Assembly: GCA_020466095.1 (NCBI GenBank)
Contig: CM035807.1
Coordinates: 49,699,293 to 49,763,292 of the forward strand
DNA from: Chlorops oryzae
Taxonomy: Eukaryota > Arthropoda > Insecta > Diptera > Chloropidae
Length of the DNA: 64,000 bases
Reading direction: 5' to 3'
The translations under genes and the position numbers were made by a program. Positions 38,864-50,560 of this stretch are shown piece after piece. The notes under the pieces are model-generated. The model did not search any database. It had not been told where the DNA came from and was given only the letters and a program-made list of their open reading frames with translations. Every line of letters begins with the position of its first letter. Position 1 is the first letter of the stretch.

Positions 38864-40192
38864 ATGTCTTGGATAGAGTTGACTAGGACAATAGCTGATA
38901 TTAGAAAAATATTTAATCAAGCCTATAAATGTTTAAATATAACAAAAACCCCAACAAAGGATACCCGTGACAGGCATTTAAAAACATTGATTAGCCAGCA
39001 TAACAGATTAGTAGATATTTTTTTACTCAACCAACTCCCAGATGAGCATAGGGTATTTATAGCAAAATTATTCACAAAACTAAAAGGACGACTAACTCAA
39101 ATTCTAGTTAAATTTAACATAAAACAGTTACCGGAAGAGACTTTTAACGAATATTTCCAACTTGATTTTTTTGAAACCAATGTTCAGGAGATAGAACCTA
39201 ATTTAACAGACAGTCTAACAGACAACGAAATTGACACTGATGACAGTATCACGACGGTATTGAACAATTCATCAAGCACCATGACGCAAAATATCACTGA
39301 ATTCTTAACAAATGCAGCTAAGCTTCTGCCCGAGTTCGACGGAAAAGCCGAAAATCTCCAAGCCTTTCTTGACGGTCTACAATTGATAGATCTCATTAAA
39401 GACAATCATGAAACCATAGCAATAACTTTAATTAAAACTTAATTGAAAGGAACAGCTAGAAACATAATAAATTCGGAGAACACCATCGCTAGTATCGTCT
39501 CTAAATTAAAATCTTCAGTCAAAGGCGAATCCACAGAAGCTCTTACTGCCAAATTAATGAATGTAAAACATAACAAACATTCAAACCTTATTACAAAAGA
39601 AATAGAGGAAATTACAAATCTTCTACAAACAGCATATATTTCCGAGGGTATTCCATCAGAAGTAGCCCAAAAGTATGCTACACAAAGCGCGGTGAAATCT
39701 TTAATTAAAAACACCAATAATGAAAAAACCAAAATCATTATGCAGGCAGGGCAATTTGGCACATTAGGTGACGCTGTCACAAAATTCGTAAGTGCTTCAG
39801 ATGAAAACTGAAGCACAGCCAATGTGTTAGTGATGCATAGATCAAACCGTGGCTCTTTCAACAGAAATAATAGCAGACCTACTAATTACAACAATAACAC
39901 CAGATCTTACAGAAATTCTAATAATTATCACAATAATTACAGAAACTTTAACAACCGCTCTAATAATAATAATAGTCGTGGAGGTAGACGTTATTTTTCA
40001 AATAACCAATCGAACCACCAAAATGATCCACGTAGCAATTTCAATAACCGCTACAATAACAATCCCAACAACAATAATCGGCAATATAATGCGAGACCAT
40101 GCGTAAGGGATGAACAGGAACAGGGAAACGTGCAGTTTCCCCTGAACAACAATTCGGGGGATCAACAAGAACGGCAACAACAGCAATACTAA
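38864..40192 (+). pseudogene. 412-like gag with two in-frame stops
   Basis: ATG 38864 (MSWIELTRTIADIRKIFNQAYK), capsid-like core about 39290-39810 (LPEFDGKAENLQAFLDGLQLID, VSKLKSSVKGESTEAL), then an Asn/Arg-rich tail (39824-40192) that replaces zinc knuckles as a nucleic-acid binding region. TAA at 39440-39442 and TGA at 39809-39811 interrupt an otherwise continuous frame. Both can arise by single substitutions. Confidence 0.85.
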
Positions 40193-41156
40193 ACGAAACG
40201 AACATTTACACACTCAATTTAAATTTTAGCAGTTATGTAACTTTCAATACAAATTTCACTAATTCAGCAATAACACTTTTAATAGATACAGGAGCAGATA
40301 TCTCAATTTTAAAACATAATAGAATACTAAATAAAGCAATAATTTCCAAAAGCACTTGTAAAATTAAAGGTATAGGTGAAGGTTCACTTAATTCAATAGG
40401 TACTATCACTGGAAAATTGTGTAAGCAAAATAATCATTTCAAACACACTTTTCAGGTAGTAAAAACAGATTTTCCAATTCCGTGCGATGGAATTTTGGGA
40501 TTAGACTTCATAACCAAGAATAATTGCATTTTAGATTATTCAGAAAACAATGGTTATTTAAAAATCAAAATTCAGAAAAAAATTATCTCTTTCCTAATGG
40601 AACCATCTATTTCTAAAACATCAATTTCATTACCAGCTAGAGCAGAAGTTTTTCGAATGCTAGACAATACAAATTTGAAAGAAGATTTATTTGTACCAAC
40701 CCAAGAAAAAGAAACAGGAATTTTTGTAGCCAACTCCATACTTTTCAAATCGCATCCCTATATAAGAATAATAAATACTACAAATAATGTAATTTTGAAA
40801 AATAAAACAATTACTACTGAAAAACTAGATGACTATGAAGTATTCGACTTACAACAATCACATAACGCCGAACAGGATAAAGAAAAGAAAAATAAAATTT
40901 TGAATAAACTAACTAAAAACTTTCCAAAATTCGTTAAACCCGAATTGACTTCATTATGCGAAGACTTTACTGACATTTTTGCTTTAGAGGAAGATCAAAT
41001 AACAACCAACAATTTTTATAAACAGAAACTAAGACTAAACAATGATACACCGGTGTATATAAAAAATTATATAATACCCGAAACGCAAAAGCATGAAATA
41101 AACAGACAGGTGGATAAATTAATTAAAGATGATATTGATATCAAAATATTTGATTG
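40193..41156 (+). pseudogene. 412-like pol, N-terminal part (protease, start of RT)
   Basis: Frame open from about 40200. Aspartic protease LLIDTGADISIL at about 40270-40310 and GILGLDF at 40490. The segment before RT ends with NNFYKQKLRLNNDTPVYIKNY and RQVDKLIKDD at 41100-41140, where the LINE interrupts. It resumes at about 46356. Confidence 0.88.
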
Positions 41157-41817
41157 AAATTGAAGAAAATAGTCTGGCAACTCTGCGCGGTATTCGGTCG
41201 AAGTTTTTCCAAACGTCCGCGAAATTGCTTAAATTAATAATTTATACTAAAATTCAAGCTTTGTGCTCATTGGTTCGGTCAACATTATTGCACCCAGCAT
41301 TTGTGTGAAGCTGCCGCAGCTCGTATTGATAGTTTTCTTGGCTGGAGGGCTTTTGTCATAGAATTTGGAGTCTTTGAGTGGATACAGCAACAGCTGTTAA
41401 TTTTCAACAAGCGAATTGGATTTCAATCGGATGTCAAACTGCTCTGTTTTGGTGCGTCTGGTTGTAAAGTGATCTGCGTGGTGCCTGTTGCTAACCTAGC
41501 TGAGGAGAAGGAGTGGTTTTTGTTTTGGTCATCAAGCATCGTCCACCATTGGAGCTTGTACAATAACCTTCTTTTCGCGCTTTTTTTTAGCCTTTCATCG
41601 TCGCACACATATGCTAAATTAGGTCCATATATATACATATTTTGATTATCAGCTGTTACCCTTACATTCCACATTCTATATAATTCATATGTTATATTTA
41701 TCACAAATCCCGTATTTATCGTATACACAATCCATCACAAATAGTGCTTCTAAAACTGCAGTTATTTTTCAAATTGCACATTTACATTTACACCGAAAAT
41801 AAATTTAAAAAACCAAA

Positions 41818-42650
41818 ATGTTTGTAAATCGATCACCGAGAAAAAATTTGAATGAAGCAATAGTATCCAGCGGCACATCTTATAAGCGTCCTTTATCTGA
41901 AACATCGCCTGAACTAGTTTCTAGAGAGTTAAAGCAACAAAAAGTCGCCGATCTAAGCGTAAGCGAACTAATGAAGCTCTTCAAAACGGCCAATCAAGAT
42001 ATTGCAGACAAACTTGACCTTTTAACGTATTCCGTCGATGATGTAAAAAAGGAAAACCAAAAAATGGTGGAAGAAATAGCTGATCTAAAGGCGGAAAGAC
42101 TTTGCGATCGTCAAAGAATTAATCTACTGGAGAAACAAATTAAAGAAAATAACTTAATCTTCAAAGGGTTAAATTCATCTGATAATGCAAAAACAGAAAT
42201 TGAAAAAGTCTGTCGCGACGCTCTTCAAATGAAATATGTTCCCTCCATTCTATCTACTAAGAAAATTTCGGATCGCGATGGTAAAATGATGGTATTAACT
42301 AAACTTGAATCCAGCGACGCGGTTGACAAAGTTCTATAGAATTCAAAAAAACTAGCAGGCACTAAAATTTTCATTGAGCGTGATCTCACCTATGATAAGC
42401 AGCAGAAGAAAAAAGCCCTGCTCGCCTTAAAAAAAATCATCCAGATGAAAAGTATAAAGCATGTTGTCATCGTTCGTTCTGACCGTTTGAAAATCCACGA
42501 TAAGTGGTTTAATTACAATGAAAAAATGGAACTGATGTGTGGCAATCTAAAGCTGAAATCGTACTTGAACAACTCTATGGGGATACTTCCAAGGAATTTG
42601 AACTGCATTACGAAATTTTGTTAAATAATTCAAAGCCAAAAAACTAATTA
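41818..42650 (+). pseudogene. CR1-like ORF1 with one stop
   Basis: ATG 41818, 173 codons to TAG at 42337-42339. Has a coiled-coil (residues about 60-125, DKLDLLTYSVDDVKKENQK...LLEKQIKEN) and the start of an RRM-like domain (NNLIFKGLNSSD). The same frame resumes after the stop (AGTKIFIERDLTYDKQQKKKALL) and runs to about 42620. ORF1 binds LINE RNA. Confidence 0.75.
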
Positions 42651-43044
42651 TAAGATCTTTATACTATGTACCATTTCGAGTAAAACCTAACACATTGCAT
42701 CAGTTAGCTCTATGTCTGTATTACATTTTTAAGATAAATATATTACTCCTAAGTGTTAAGCTATTATTTCCTCTAGGTTGTGGTCTATATAAGCAAATTG
42801 TACTCTCCTACTATCCATCTCTTCTATTCCATGCCTTTCTGTTGTATACATTTTACCTAAAATACTCGTACTCTATCTTTTTAAAACTTTATAATCGACT
42901 GAGACTACCCAAAAAGGAAAAAAATTGGAATTCTTATGGTACAACAATAGGAAGATCTCGTACAGCAAAGTTGTCGTTGTGTAGAGCTTTAATGTCCTAC
43001 GTCATGCTCACAACTAAATATCCTCCTTTACCTCCATAGTTACA
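42651..43044 (+). other. CR1 inter-ORF region
   Basis: A 114-codon frame at 42695-43039 is Leu/Tyr-rich without known domain; probably non-coding. ORF2 begins 5 nt later. Confidence 0.4.
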
Positions 43045-46009
43045 ATGCTTCAAATAAATGATGCTCCCAACACAAACTTTGCTGCTACTTATACTACCCA
43101 TTTATCAAATAATACTTTTGTCAGTTATAATACAATAAATTCATTTTTTGTTGTACACCAAAATGTAAGAAGTTTGAGATGCAATTTTGATAATTTAGTC
43201 GCCAACCTTAGTACATTTCCGAAACTTCCTGATCTGATTTTTATTACAGAAATTTGGTTATATACAAATGAAATTGAAAGCTATTCGATACCTGAGTATT
43301 CTTTCTCTGCGTTTCCAAATGATTCCTACCCAGCAGGTGGAGTCGGAGTTTTCGTAAAATCTAATATTGCATATTCCACTGTCAATCTTAAATTTAACAC
43401 CGCTGACACACTCAAGCTAAATTGTAATATCAATAACGAGCACCTCAGCTTTCTCTGCGTTTATCGGTTACAATCTCATTCTGTAACTGACTTTTTAATT
43501 GAACTTGACACTTGTCTTTCTGATACCCAGTGTCAAAATCTGCTGCTTGTCGGCGACTTTAACCTTGATCTTCTCTCTGAGTGTGACACTACAGAAAGAT
43601 ACAAAACTCTACTAGCCAAGAGTGGTTTTTATTCTTTTTTAAATTCCCCTACGCGCCTGTCTTCTGGAACTTGTCTTGACCATATTGTAGGACGCCTTAA
43701 GCCTTATCTAAGCTCTTTTACTTGCTTTAATCTTGACCTCTCGATTTCGGACCATTGCATGACGGGATTGGCTTTTAACATTTCTCGGAAGATTGCTAAA
43801 GATAATGATCCTAAATCTGCATCTAAAATTAACTACATACTTTTGAATGAAAAGCTTTGCTATGAGTCTTGGAGCGACGTGTACAGAACAGTTGATATTT
43901 CTGAAGCCTATTCTAATTTTCTAAATACTTTTATATCTCACATAAATTCTGCTAAGTTAACTATTCCTCTACAAAAAACAAAACTAAAAAAACTAAAACC
44001 ATGGATAAATGAAAATTTAATCAAGAAAATTAATTTGAAGAATAAACTAAGTCGTAAATGTGCTTCTCATCCTGATAATACCTCCCTCAAACAACGCTTT
44101 AAAAACTTAGCAAATTTAATTAAACAGGAAATTCCCATCCTTCGGGATCAGTATTATAAATCCCAATTTGAAAGTTGTGGCTGTGATGTAAAAAAGCAAT
44201 GGGCTCTTATTAATGAAATCACCAATGAACACGGTAAGCCTCAAGACTCGATCAGCCTTAGAATCAATAATATAATTTGTTCAGATAGTGAATTAGTTGC
44301 AAACGAATTCAACACTTATTTTTCTAATTTACAGCCTCCTCCTTTCAATAATACTATTACTGATCTTTGCACCGACATCATCGATGACCCCTTCATAAAT
44401 AGAAGTTTCTTTTTTGTTCGAATTACTGCAATCGAAGTTGTAAAAGTCATTAACTCGCTCAAAAATTCTTCTTCCTGTGGCTTTGATAATATTTCAAGCA
44501 TAACTCTAAAAAATGTTGCTTTTAATATATCGGATATTCTAGCCCACCTGTTCAACCGAATGGAATTTTCCAGATCAACTAAAGCAAGCAATCGTTGTTC
44601 CACTCTACAAAAAAGAAGACCGAAACAATGTACTTAACTATCGACCAATATCTATCCTTTCATGCGTATCTAAAATTTTTGAAAAAGCTGTTAAAGACCG
44701 TGTCATCAAATTTTTAAGTAAAATCAACTATCTTAACCCCAAACAGTATGGTTTCAGGTTCGGGATGTCTACTGAAGACGCACTTTTAAATTTTTTCTCC
44801 TTCCTTCATAAAGGACTGGATGACAACAAGTTCTGTGCCTGTCTTTTCGTCGACATTACCAAAGCATTTGATATGGTCGATCACAAAATTTTATTGGAAA
44901 AGCTCTACAGGATTGGTTTCCGTGGTTTTATTTATGATTGGTTTACTTCTTATCTAAGCAATCGTAAGCAGAGAGTAAAAATAAATAACGTTTTCAGCAA
45001 CCCATCAGTTTTAAATCTAGGTGTTCCTCAGGGTTCAGTACTCGGGCCTATTTTATTTCTTATTTATATCAATTCATTTTTTGTACAAGGATTGCGTTCA
45101 AACGTCACTGCTTTTGCTGATGATCTAGGTTTATCTTATAATTCTTCTACTCATTTCGAGCTTATTTCTGACTTAAATCATGACGTAGACCTTCTCAGGA
45201 AATGGTTTACCAAGCACAAACTCCTCATTAGCAACAAGTCAAGACTTATGCACTTTCACTTATCTCGTCAAGTTCAGCTCGATGTAGATATTATTTATCA
45301 CGACCCTTGCTGTGAAAAGTACCCTTTATCGTCTGATAAATATTACAATGAACTTGCAAGCTGCAAAACAAATTGCTTTCCTATTATCTCCGTTCATGAG
45401 TATAAATACTTAGGAGTTTTAATAGATGAAAATTTAAATTGGAAGCGGCAAACCTTATTCCTGAAAAATTATTTTAGGTCTTTCCTACATAAGTTCTACC
45501 ATCTATCGAATTTTTGCTCTGTAAACATTCTTAAAATGTTTTATTTTGGGCTGTTTCATTCAAGGCTTTCATATGGGATATCTTGCTGGGGGGGAGCGTA
45601 TGCCAATACAATACAGCCGCTTCTTATTTTGCAAAAATGCGTTCTGCGACTAATGTGCAATGCAAATCGGTACCAAGCCTCGTTTGAACTGTTTAGGTCT
45701 AATGGCATACTACCAGTTCGCCATCTGTTTTATTATCAAGCTCTTAAAGCGTTTTTCAAAAATAACAAAATTCAACCATCTCCAAATTCAAACTATAATT
45801 TGCGCCACACTTTCAATTTAACCATCCCGCCATTTCGTACTACCAGCTATCGTAATAGCTTCCCAATTCTTTCACGTAGACTTTTTAATAAATTACCAAT
45901 AACTTTAAAAAAATTAAATTCATACAATATATTTTTTAAGCGTCTAAAAATCTGGCTTCTAAGTCTCAACTATCAGAGTTTAGAACATCTATTGCAGTCT
46001 CAAACTTAA
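43045..46009 (+). pseudogene. CR1-like ORF2: endonuclease and reverse transcriptase, one frameshift
   Basis: 43045-44637: APE endonuclease (VVHQNVRSLRCNFDNL, DLIFITEIWL, PAGGVGVFVKS, LLVGDFNLDLL, ISDHCMTGLAF) and the start of RT. A shift near 44560-44640 moves the frame. 44640-46009: RT motifs (NYRPISIL, FVDITKAFDMVDHKILL, GVPQGSVLGPILFLIYIN, TAFADDLGLS) and the C-terminal region (GLFHSRLSYGISCWGGAYANTIQPLLILQ, NYNLRHT). RT and nick site would drive target-primed reverse transcription. One lesion only, so the copy is fairly recent. Confidence 0.9.
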
Positions 46010-46355
46010 TTAAAGTCTTAATTCAAAATTCAATCGCAATATTTTCTGATATTTATTACTACCTCATATATTTTATTCCTATTTGCCCATTATTCTCAGT
46101 CGTTGTCTCCTTCTCTACCCCCTCCCTTCTCCTTTCTTCTTTATTGTGTTCCACAACCTATTTTCTTACCTAATTGTATTTAACGTGACACTTGCCACAG
46201 CAGTCTTCTGCTAAAAATGTCACTACCTTTTTCCTCATATCACCTATTCATTTTCAATAAATTTAATTTAATTTAATTGATTAACTGTACCCACTATACG
46301 TACATGTAACAGAATTGAGGAAATTGTGAATAAATCTAATCTAATCTAATCTAAT
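46010..46355 (+). other. CR1 3' UTR and microsatellite tail
   Basis: Pyrimidine-rich 3' UTR, AATAAA near 46255, then (TAATC)n-like tail immediately before the gypsy sequence resumes. Confidence 0.65.
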
Positions 46356-48194
46356 ATAATCGAACCCGCAATATCAGAATACAATAGCCCTTTATTATTA
46401 GTTCCCAAAAAATCCTTACCAGGCGAAACAGCAAAAAGATGGCGACTAGTAATTGACTATCGCCAGGTCAATAAAAAATTACTCGCCGATAAATTTCCGT
46501 TACCGCGTATAGACGATATTCTAGATCAACTGGGTAGAGCCAAATACTTTTCATGTTTGGACTTAATGTCGGGATTCCATCAAATTGAGCTTTCGAAAGA
46601 ATCAAGAAACATTACCTCTTTTTCAACAAATAACGGTTCATATAGATTTAAACGATTACCTTTCGGTTTAAAAATAGCTCCAAACTCCTTTCAAAGGATG
46701 ATGACATTGGCATTTTCAGGTTTAAAGCCGGATCAAGCTTTTTTGTATATGGACGATCTTATCGTAATTGGATGCTCTAAAAAGCACATGATTAAAAATT
46801 TACGCGACGTTTTCTTGACATGTAGAAGGTACAATTTAAAGCTACACCCAGACAAATGCACATTTTTCTCACAAGAGACTACTTTTCTAGGACATAAATG
46901 TACAGAAAAAGGCATATTACCAGATAATAATAAATACGAAACAATTAAAAATTATCCAAAACCAACAGATGCAGAGTTGGCAAAACGATTCGTTGCGTTC
47001 TGCAATTATTACAGGCGATTTATTCCCAATTTTTCAAATCATGCCATCCACATCACAAGACTTACAAGAAAAAATACAAAGTTTGTGTGGAGCGAAGATT
47101 GCGAAAAAGCTTTCCTATATTTGAAAAACTCCTTGCTGGCACCCCAATTGCTGCAATATCCAAATTTTAATAAAGAATTTTGCATAACTACAGACGCTAG
47201 TAAATTAGCATGCGGAGCAGTTTTAAGTCAAGAATATAATGGAATTCAGCTCCCAGTAGCGTTCGCGTCTAAAAGTTTTACAAAGGGGGAGAGTAACAAA
47301 TCAGTAATAGAACAGGAGCTTACAGCAATACATTGGGCAATAAATTACTTCAGACCGTATGTTTATGGCCAAAAATTTTTAGTTAGAAGCGACCATAAAC
47401 CACTCACGTATTTATTTGCATTAAAAAACCCATCTTCAAAATTAACAAGAATTCGTTTAGATCTCGAAGAATATGACTTCAGAGTAGAATATATAAAGGG
47501 TACGGAAAATTGCGGAGCAGACGCCTTGTCAAGAATTCACATATCTGATTTAAAAGCTATAAATTCAAATTCAGATACTAACATTTTTGCAATAACACGA
47601 TCAAAAACACAAAATAAAACACCTGATGAAACACCAATAAAGGAAAAAAGCATTAGCAAGAACACCCCTTCTTGTTTCGAAATATCAAACTACGACGACG
47701 TAAAGAGACTACCAAAAATGCGGTTGCTCATGAAACAAACTAAAATCTCTATCAGAAAAGGAAAGAAAAACCTTCTTATTATGAATGTTTCAAACGAGAT
47801 TATAAATGGAAAAGTGACTCTAAAGGATCTGTTTCCAAGGCTTGATAAGGAAGCCTATAATGTCGGAATTGAGGTATTGCATATTAGCGCGCATGACGAA
47901 ATATTTAACGATATATCGATTAATGAATTTAAAATGTTGGCCAACAAAACTTTAAATAAAATAAAGATAGCTATCACAAGAGGAATAAAAACAATTGAAA
48001 ATAAAGAAGAAAAAGAGAGATTAATGAAATTGTACCATGACAGCCCAATTCAAGGTGGACATGCTGGAGTGACCAGAACGCTTAAGAAACTAAAAAATTT
48101 TTATTATTGGAAGAATATGACCAGGGACGTAAAACTTTTCATCAAAACTTGTAGCAAATGCACGCTAAATAAGCCCAAAAATAAAACCAAATAA
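46356..48194 (+). pseudogene. 412-like pol, RT, RNase H and integrase zinc region
   Basis: One frame from 46359. RT: LLLVPKKSLPGE, RLVIDYRQVNKKL, FSCLDLMSGFHQIEL, LPFGLKIAPNSFQ, and the catalytic FLYMDDLIVIG. RNase H: FCITTDASKLACGAVLSQ, VIEQELTAIHWAI, RSDHKPLTYL, GADALSRI. Integrase HHCC: HDSPIQGGHAGVTRTLKKL...CSKCTLNK. The frame itself is intact but ends in a TAA at 48192-48194 where integrase should continue. Confidence 0.9.
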
Positions 48195-49135
48195 GAATTA
48201 CTCATAACACTCACACCAGCTCAAGCTTTTGATACCGTTTTAATAGATACAATCGGACCACTAGCATTGTCGGAGGACGGAAATGAATACGCAGTTACCA
48301 TGATATGCGATCTGACAAAATATTTAGTAACAGTTCCAATTCCAATCAAATCGGCAAAAATTGTAGCCAAAGCGAATGTAGACTCATATGAAAAAGAAAT
48401 AAAATATAGACTTCAAGTAGCGCAGAAAAGAGCAAAAGATTTCATTGAAAAATATAAATTACGTCAAAAAGAATTTTACGATAAAACATCTAATACCCAA
48501 CAATTGAAAAAAGGAGATTTAGTTATTCTAGAAGATCCCACCAGACACAAATTTGACTCAATTTATAAAGGTCCATATAAAATAATTGACATGGACAACC
48601 AAAATAATTGTATTATAGAAATAAGCAAAGAAAAAACAATGAAAGTGCACAAAGATAGAATAAAGATTTAAAATAATTTCATATTATTGAGACTGGGATA
48701 ATTGGTTAAAATTCTTCACATATTGTTACAACACAACCCCGTCCACAGTGCATGGTTATTGTCCATATGAATTAATTTATGGAAAATTACCCAATAACAT
48801 AGAATGTCTGCAGTCAAGCAACATCGATCCCTTATATAATGTAGACTCATATGAAAAAGAAATAAAATATAGACTTCAAGTAGCGCAGAAAAGAGCAAAA
48901 GATTTCATTGAAAAATATAAAATACGCCAAAAAGAATCTTACGATAAAACATCTTATACCCAACAATTGAAAAAAGGAGATTTAGTTATTCTAGAAGATC
49001 CCACAGACACAAATTTGACTCAATTTATAAAGGTCCATATAAAATAATTGACATGGACAACCAAAATAATTGTATTATAGAAATAAGCAAGAAAAAACAA
49101 TGAAAGTGCACAAAGATAGAATAAAGATTTTAAAT
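48195..49135 (+). pseudogene. 412-like integrase, core deleted and C-terminal segment duplicated
   Basis: The first core strand with Asp is present (TVLIDTIGPLALSED, AVTMICDLTKYLVTVPIP), but at about 48375 it passes directly into the C-terminal segment (VDSYEKEIKYRLQVAQKRAKDF...KKGDLVILEDP...VHKDRIKI). The second Asp and the catalytic Glu are missing. A second copy of the last part follows at about 48680-49135 with the stretch before it (FFTYCYNTTPSTVHGYCPYELIYGKLPNN) that the first copy lacks. The two copies (48378-48670 and 48841-49133) are over 95% identical, the second with a frameshift near 49010. Confidence 0.88.
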
Positions 49136-49473
49136 AATAATTAATATTTTTTTATATATATATATAACTTTTACGGGCCCTTACCATAAGCAATTTATCA
49201 TAAATATTCTAACACTGAGCTCAGTTTTTAGAAAAATGTATTCGCATTAAGTCAAGCTCAGTTTTTAGCAAAATGTATTCGCATAAAGTCAAGCTCAGTT
49301 TTTAGAAAAATGTATTCGGATTAAGTCAAGCTCAGTTTTTAGAAAAATATATTCGCATTAAGTCAGGCTAATAACGTATGATAATATTACATATTTAAAT
49401 ATGACACATTATTATAAACAAACAAAAAAAAATATTTTCATATCGAAAACATTTTTTCCCTAAAAAAGGAAGG
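49136..49473 (+). other. 412-like 3' UTR with 37-bp tandem repeat and polypurine tract
   Basis: TA-rich run, then four copies of a 37-bp unit starting AGCTCAGTTTTTAGAAAAATG at 49218, 49255, 49292 and 49329, then AT-rich sequence and the polypurine tract AAAAAAGGAAGG (49462-49473). Confidence 0.85.
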
Positions 49474-49983
49474 TGTCATGCTTGAGGGCCACCAAAGAAG
49501 AATGTCACAATATTCACACACAATGCACATGATCATTGCTCATAAATTGTGACACACTGCAGTGACACTTGATTGCAACTCGATATTCGGGTCAAACAGT
49601 TTCTTGTGCTAACTGCTGCACACGAAATATAATCATTGGGTCAACAGCGGATTTTGTTCCATTTTAATGTCCGATCGGTTCGACTATTGAAGTCTGAGTC
49701 AGAGTCGAACGCCGCACATATGTCAAACCTTTTTGCATGTGCGGCGCATTCCATTCTATTTTCTATTTTCTTTACGATCTCATTCCGGTGCCCTTAGCTA
49801 TGCATTTCTCTTTGTCTAGTTTACTATATAAGAACATATTAATTATAAGTACATAAAGAGTAAAGAACAAAACATCAAAGTGATCGGTTAGATTCTTGCA
49901 TGAATGCCTGAAAACTACCGAATCACTAAATAAAATAAATAAAATATTAACAAATAACCGTCTTTTAATTTAAACTTATTATA
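49474..49983 (+). repeat. 3' LTR of the gypsy element
   Basis: 510 bp; starts TGTCATGCTTGAGGG; fewer than ten substitutions from the 5' LTR. Followed by AAAA, repeating the 5' flank. Confidence 0.93.
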
Positions 49984-49987
49984 AAAA

Positions 49988-50560
49988 ACGGATGCCATTT
50001 TCGTGATCAGCGACCCCAATTTAGTCTTAAAGCCAACATTTCGTCTCTGCTCTCGCGAAAGTCTTAAATTCTGTAAACTAGTGTTGTCGAACACATCGTA
50101 CTCTTCGAGTATGAAAAGAAATGACCGAACAGCAATTATAAATCGTTCTACATTAGCAGATGCAATCCACGCACGTCCATCAACTCAGCTTTCCTAGTTG
50201 ATCATCATCTCGGTGGGTGCACTCCATGCACCTTTGCAATCCACGCACAACCATAAACTCAGCTTTCCTAGCTGATCGTCTACTCGGTGGGTGCACTCCA
50301 TGCACCCTTGCAATCCACGCACAGCCTTCGTTTCCACACCGTCAATATTACACGTGTTTCTTCACATATCAGCAAAGCCTAGTTTTCGGTATCCGAGGCA
50401 CGGAATGAACTTATTACTATGTCATAAACTTTTCAATTAAGAAAATGCTTTGTGATTTGTAATATTGTCAAATTAGGTGTAAGATTTAAAAACCTATTGC
50501 TAGACTCCAATCTTAGAGGTGTGATCCAATAAATAATAAAACGTTAAAAAAAAGCAAAAC
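49988..50560. repeat. 74-bp tandem repeat in otherwise uncoding sequence
   Basis: Units start GCAATCCACGCAC at 50162, 50236 and 50310 (period 74; third partial). Each includes CTCAGCTTTCCTAG and GGTGGGTGCACTCCATGCACC, the latter an inverted repeat of GGTGCA/TGCACC. May be part of an LTR or leader of the BEL relic that follows. Confidence 0.75.

Larger units (their letters stand above)
41157..46355 (+). mobile_element. CR1-like non-LTR retrotransposon inserted in the gypsy pol
   Basis: About 5.2 kb, with 5' UTR (41157-41817), ORF1, ORF2 and a 3' UTR ending in an AATCT-type microsatellite (46331-46357). The gypsy RT frame is continuous across its two edges at an Asp-Asp-Ile run. No clear target duplication can be read because both edges are ATAT-rich. 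Its length suggests near full-length insertion. Confidence 0.85.
37458..49983 (+). mobile_element. Gypsy-superfamily element, mdg1/412-like, interrupted by a CR1-like LINE
   Basis: LTRs 37458-37967 and 49474-49983 (510 bp each, under ten mismatches), 4-bp flanking repeat AAAA (37454-37457 and 49984-49987), primer-binding site TGGCGATCCTTGCCAG at 37968, polypurine tract AAAAAAGGAAGG at 49462-49473. Internal: small leader ORF, gag with two stops, protease-RT-RNase H-integrase without env. The MSWIELTR gag start, Asn-rich gag tail, leader ORF and LTR length fit the mdg1/412 clade; that clade call is moderate. LINE insertion about 41157-46355. Confidence 0.93.

Noticed and set aside
41301..41645. 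114-codon frame at the 5' end of the CR1-like LINE
   Set aside because: No ATG context or domain; lies in the 5' UTR before a convincing ORF1.
42695..43039. Leu/Tyr-rich 114-codon frame between CR1 ORF1 and ORF2
   Set aside because: Low complexity, no homologous pattern; probably inter-ORF spacer. It could be taken for a membrane protein but nothing supports that.
41130..46365. Target-site duplication of the CR1-like LINE
   Set aside because: Only a possible ATAT is shared, which is not informative in this sequence.
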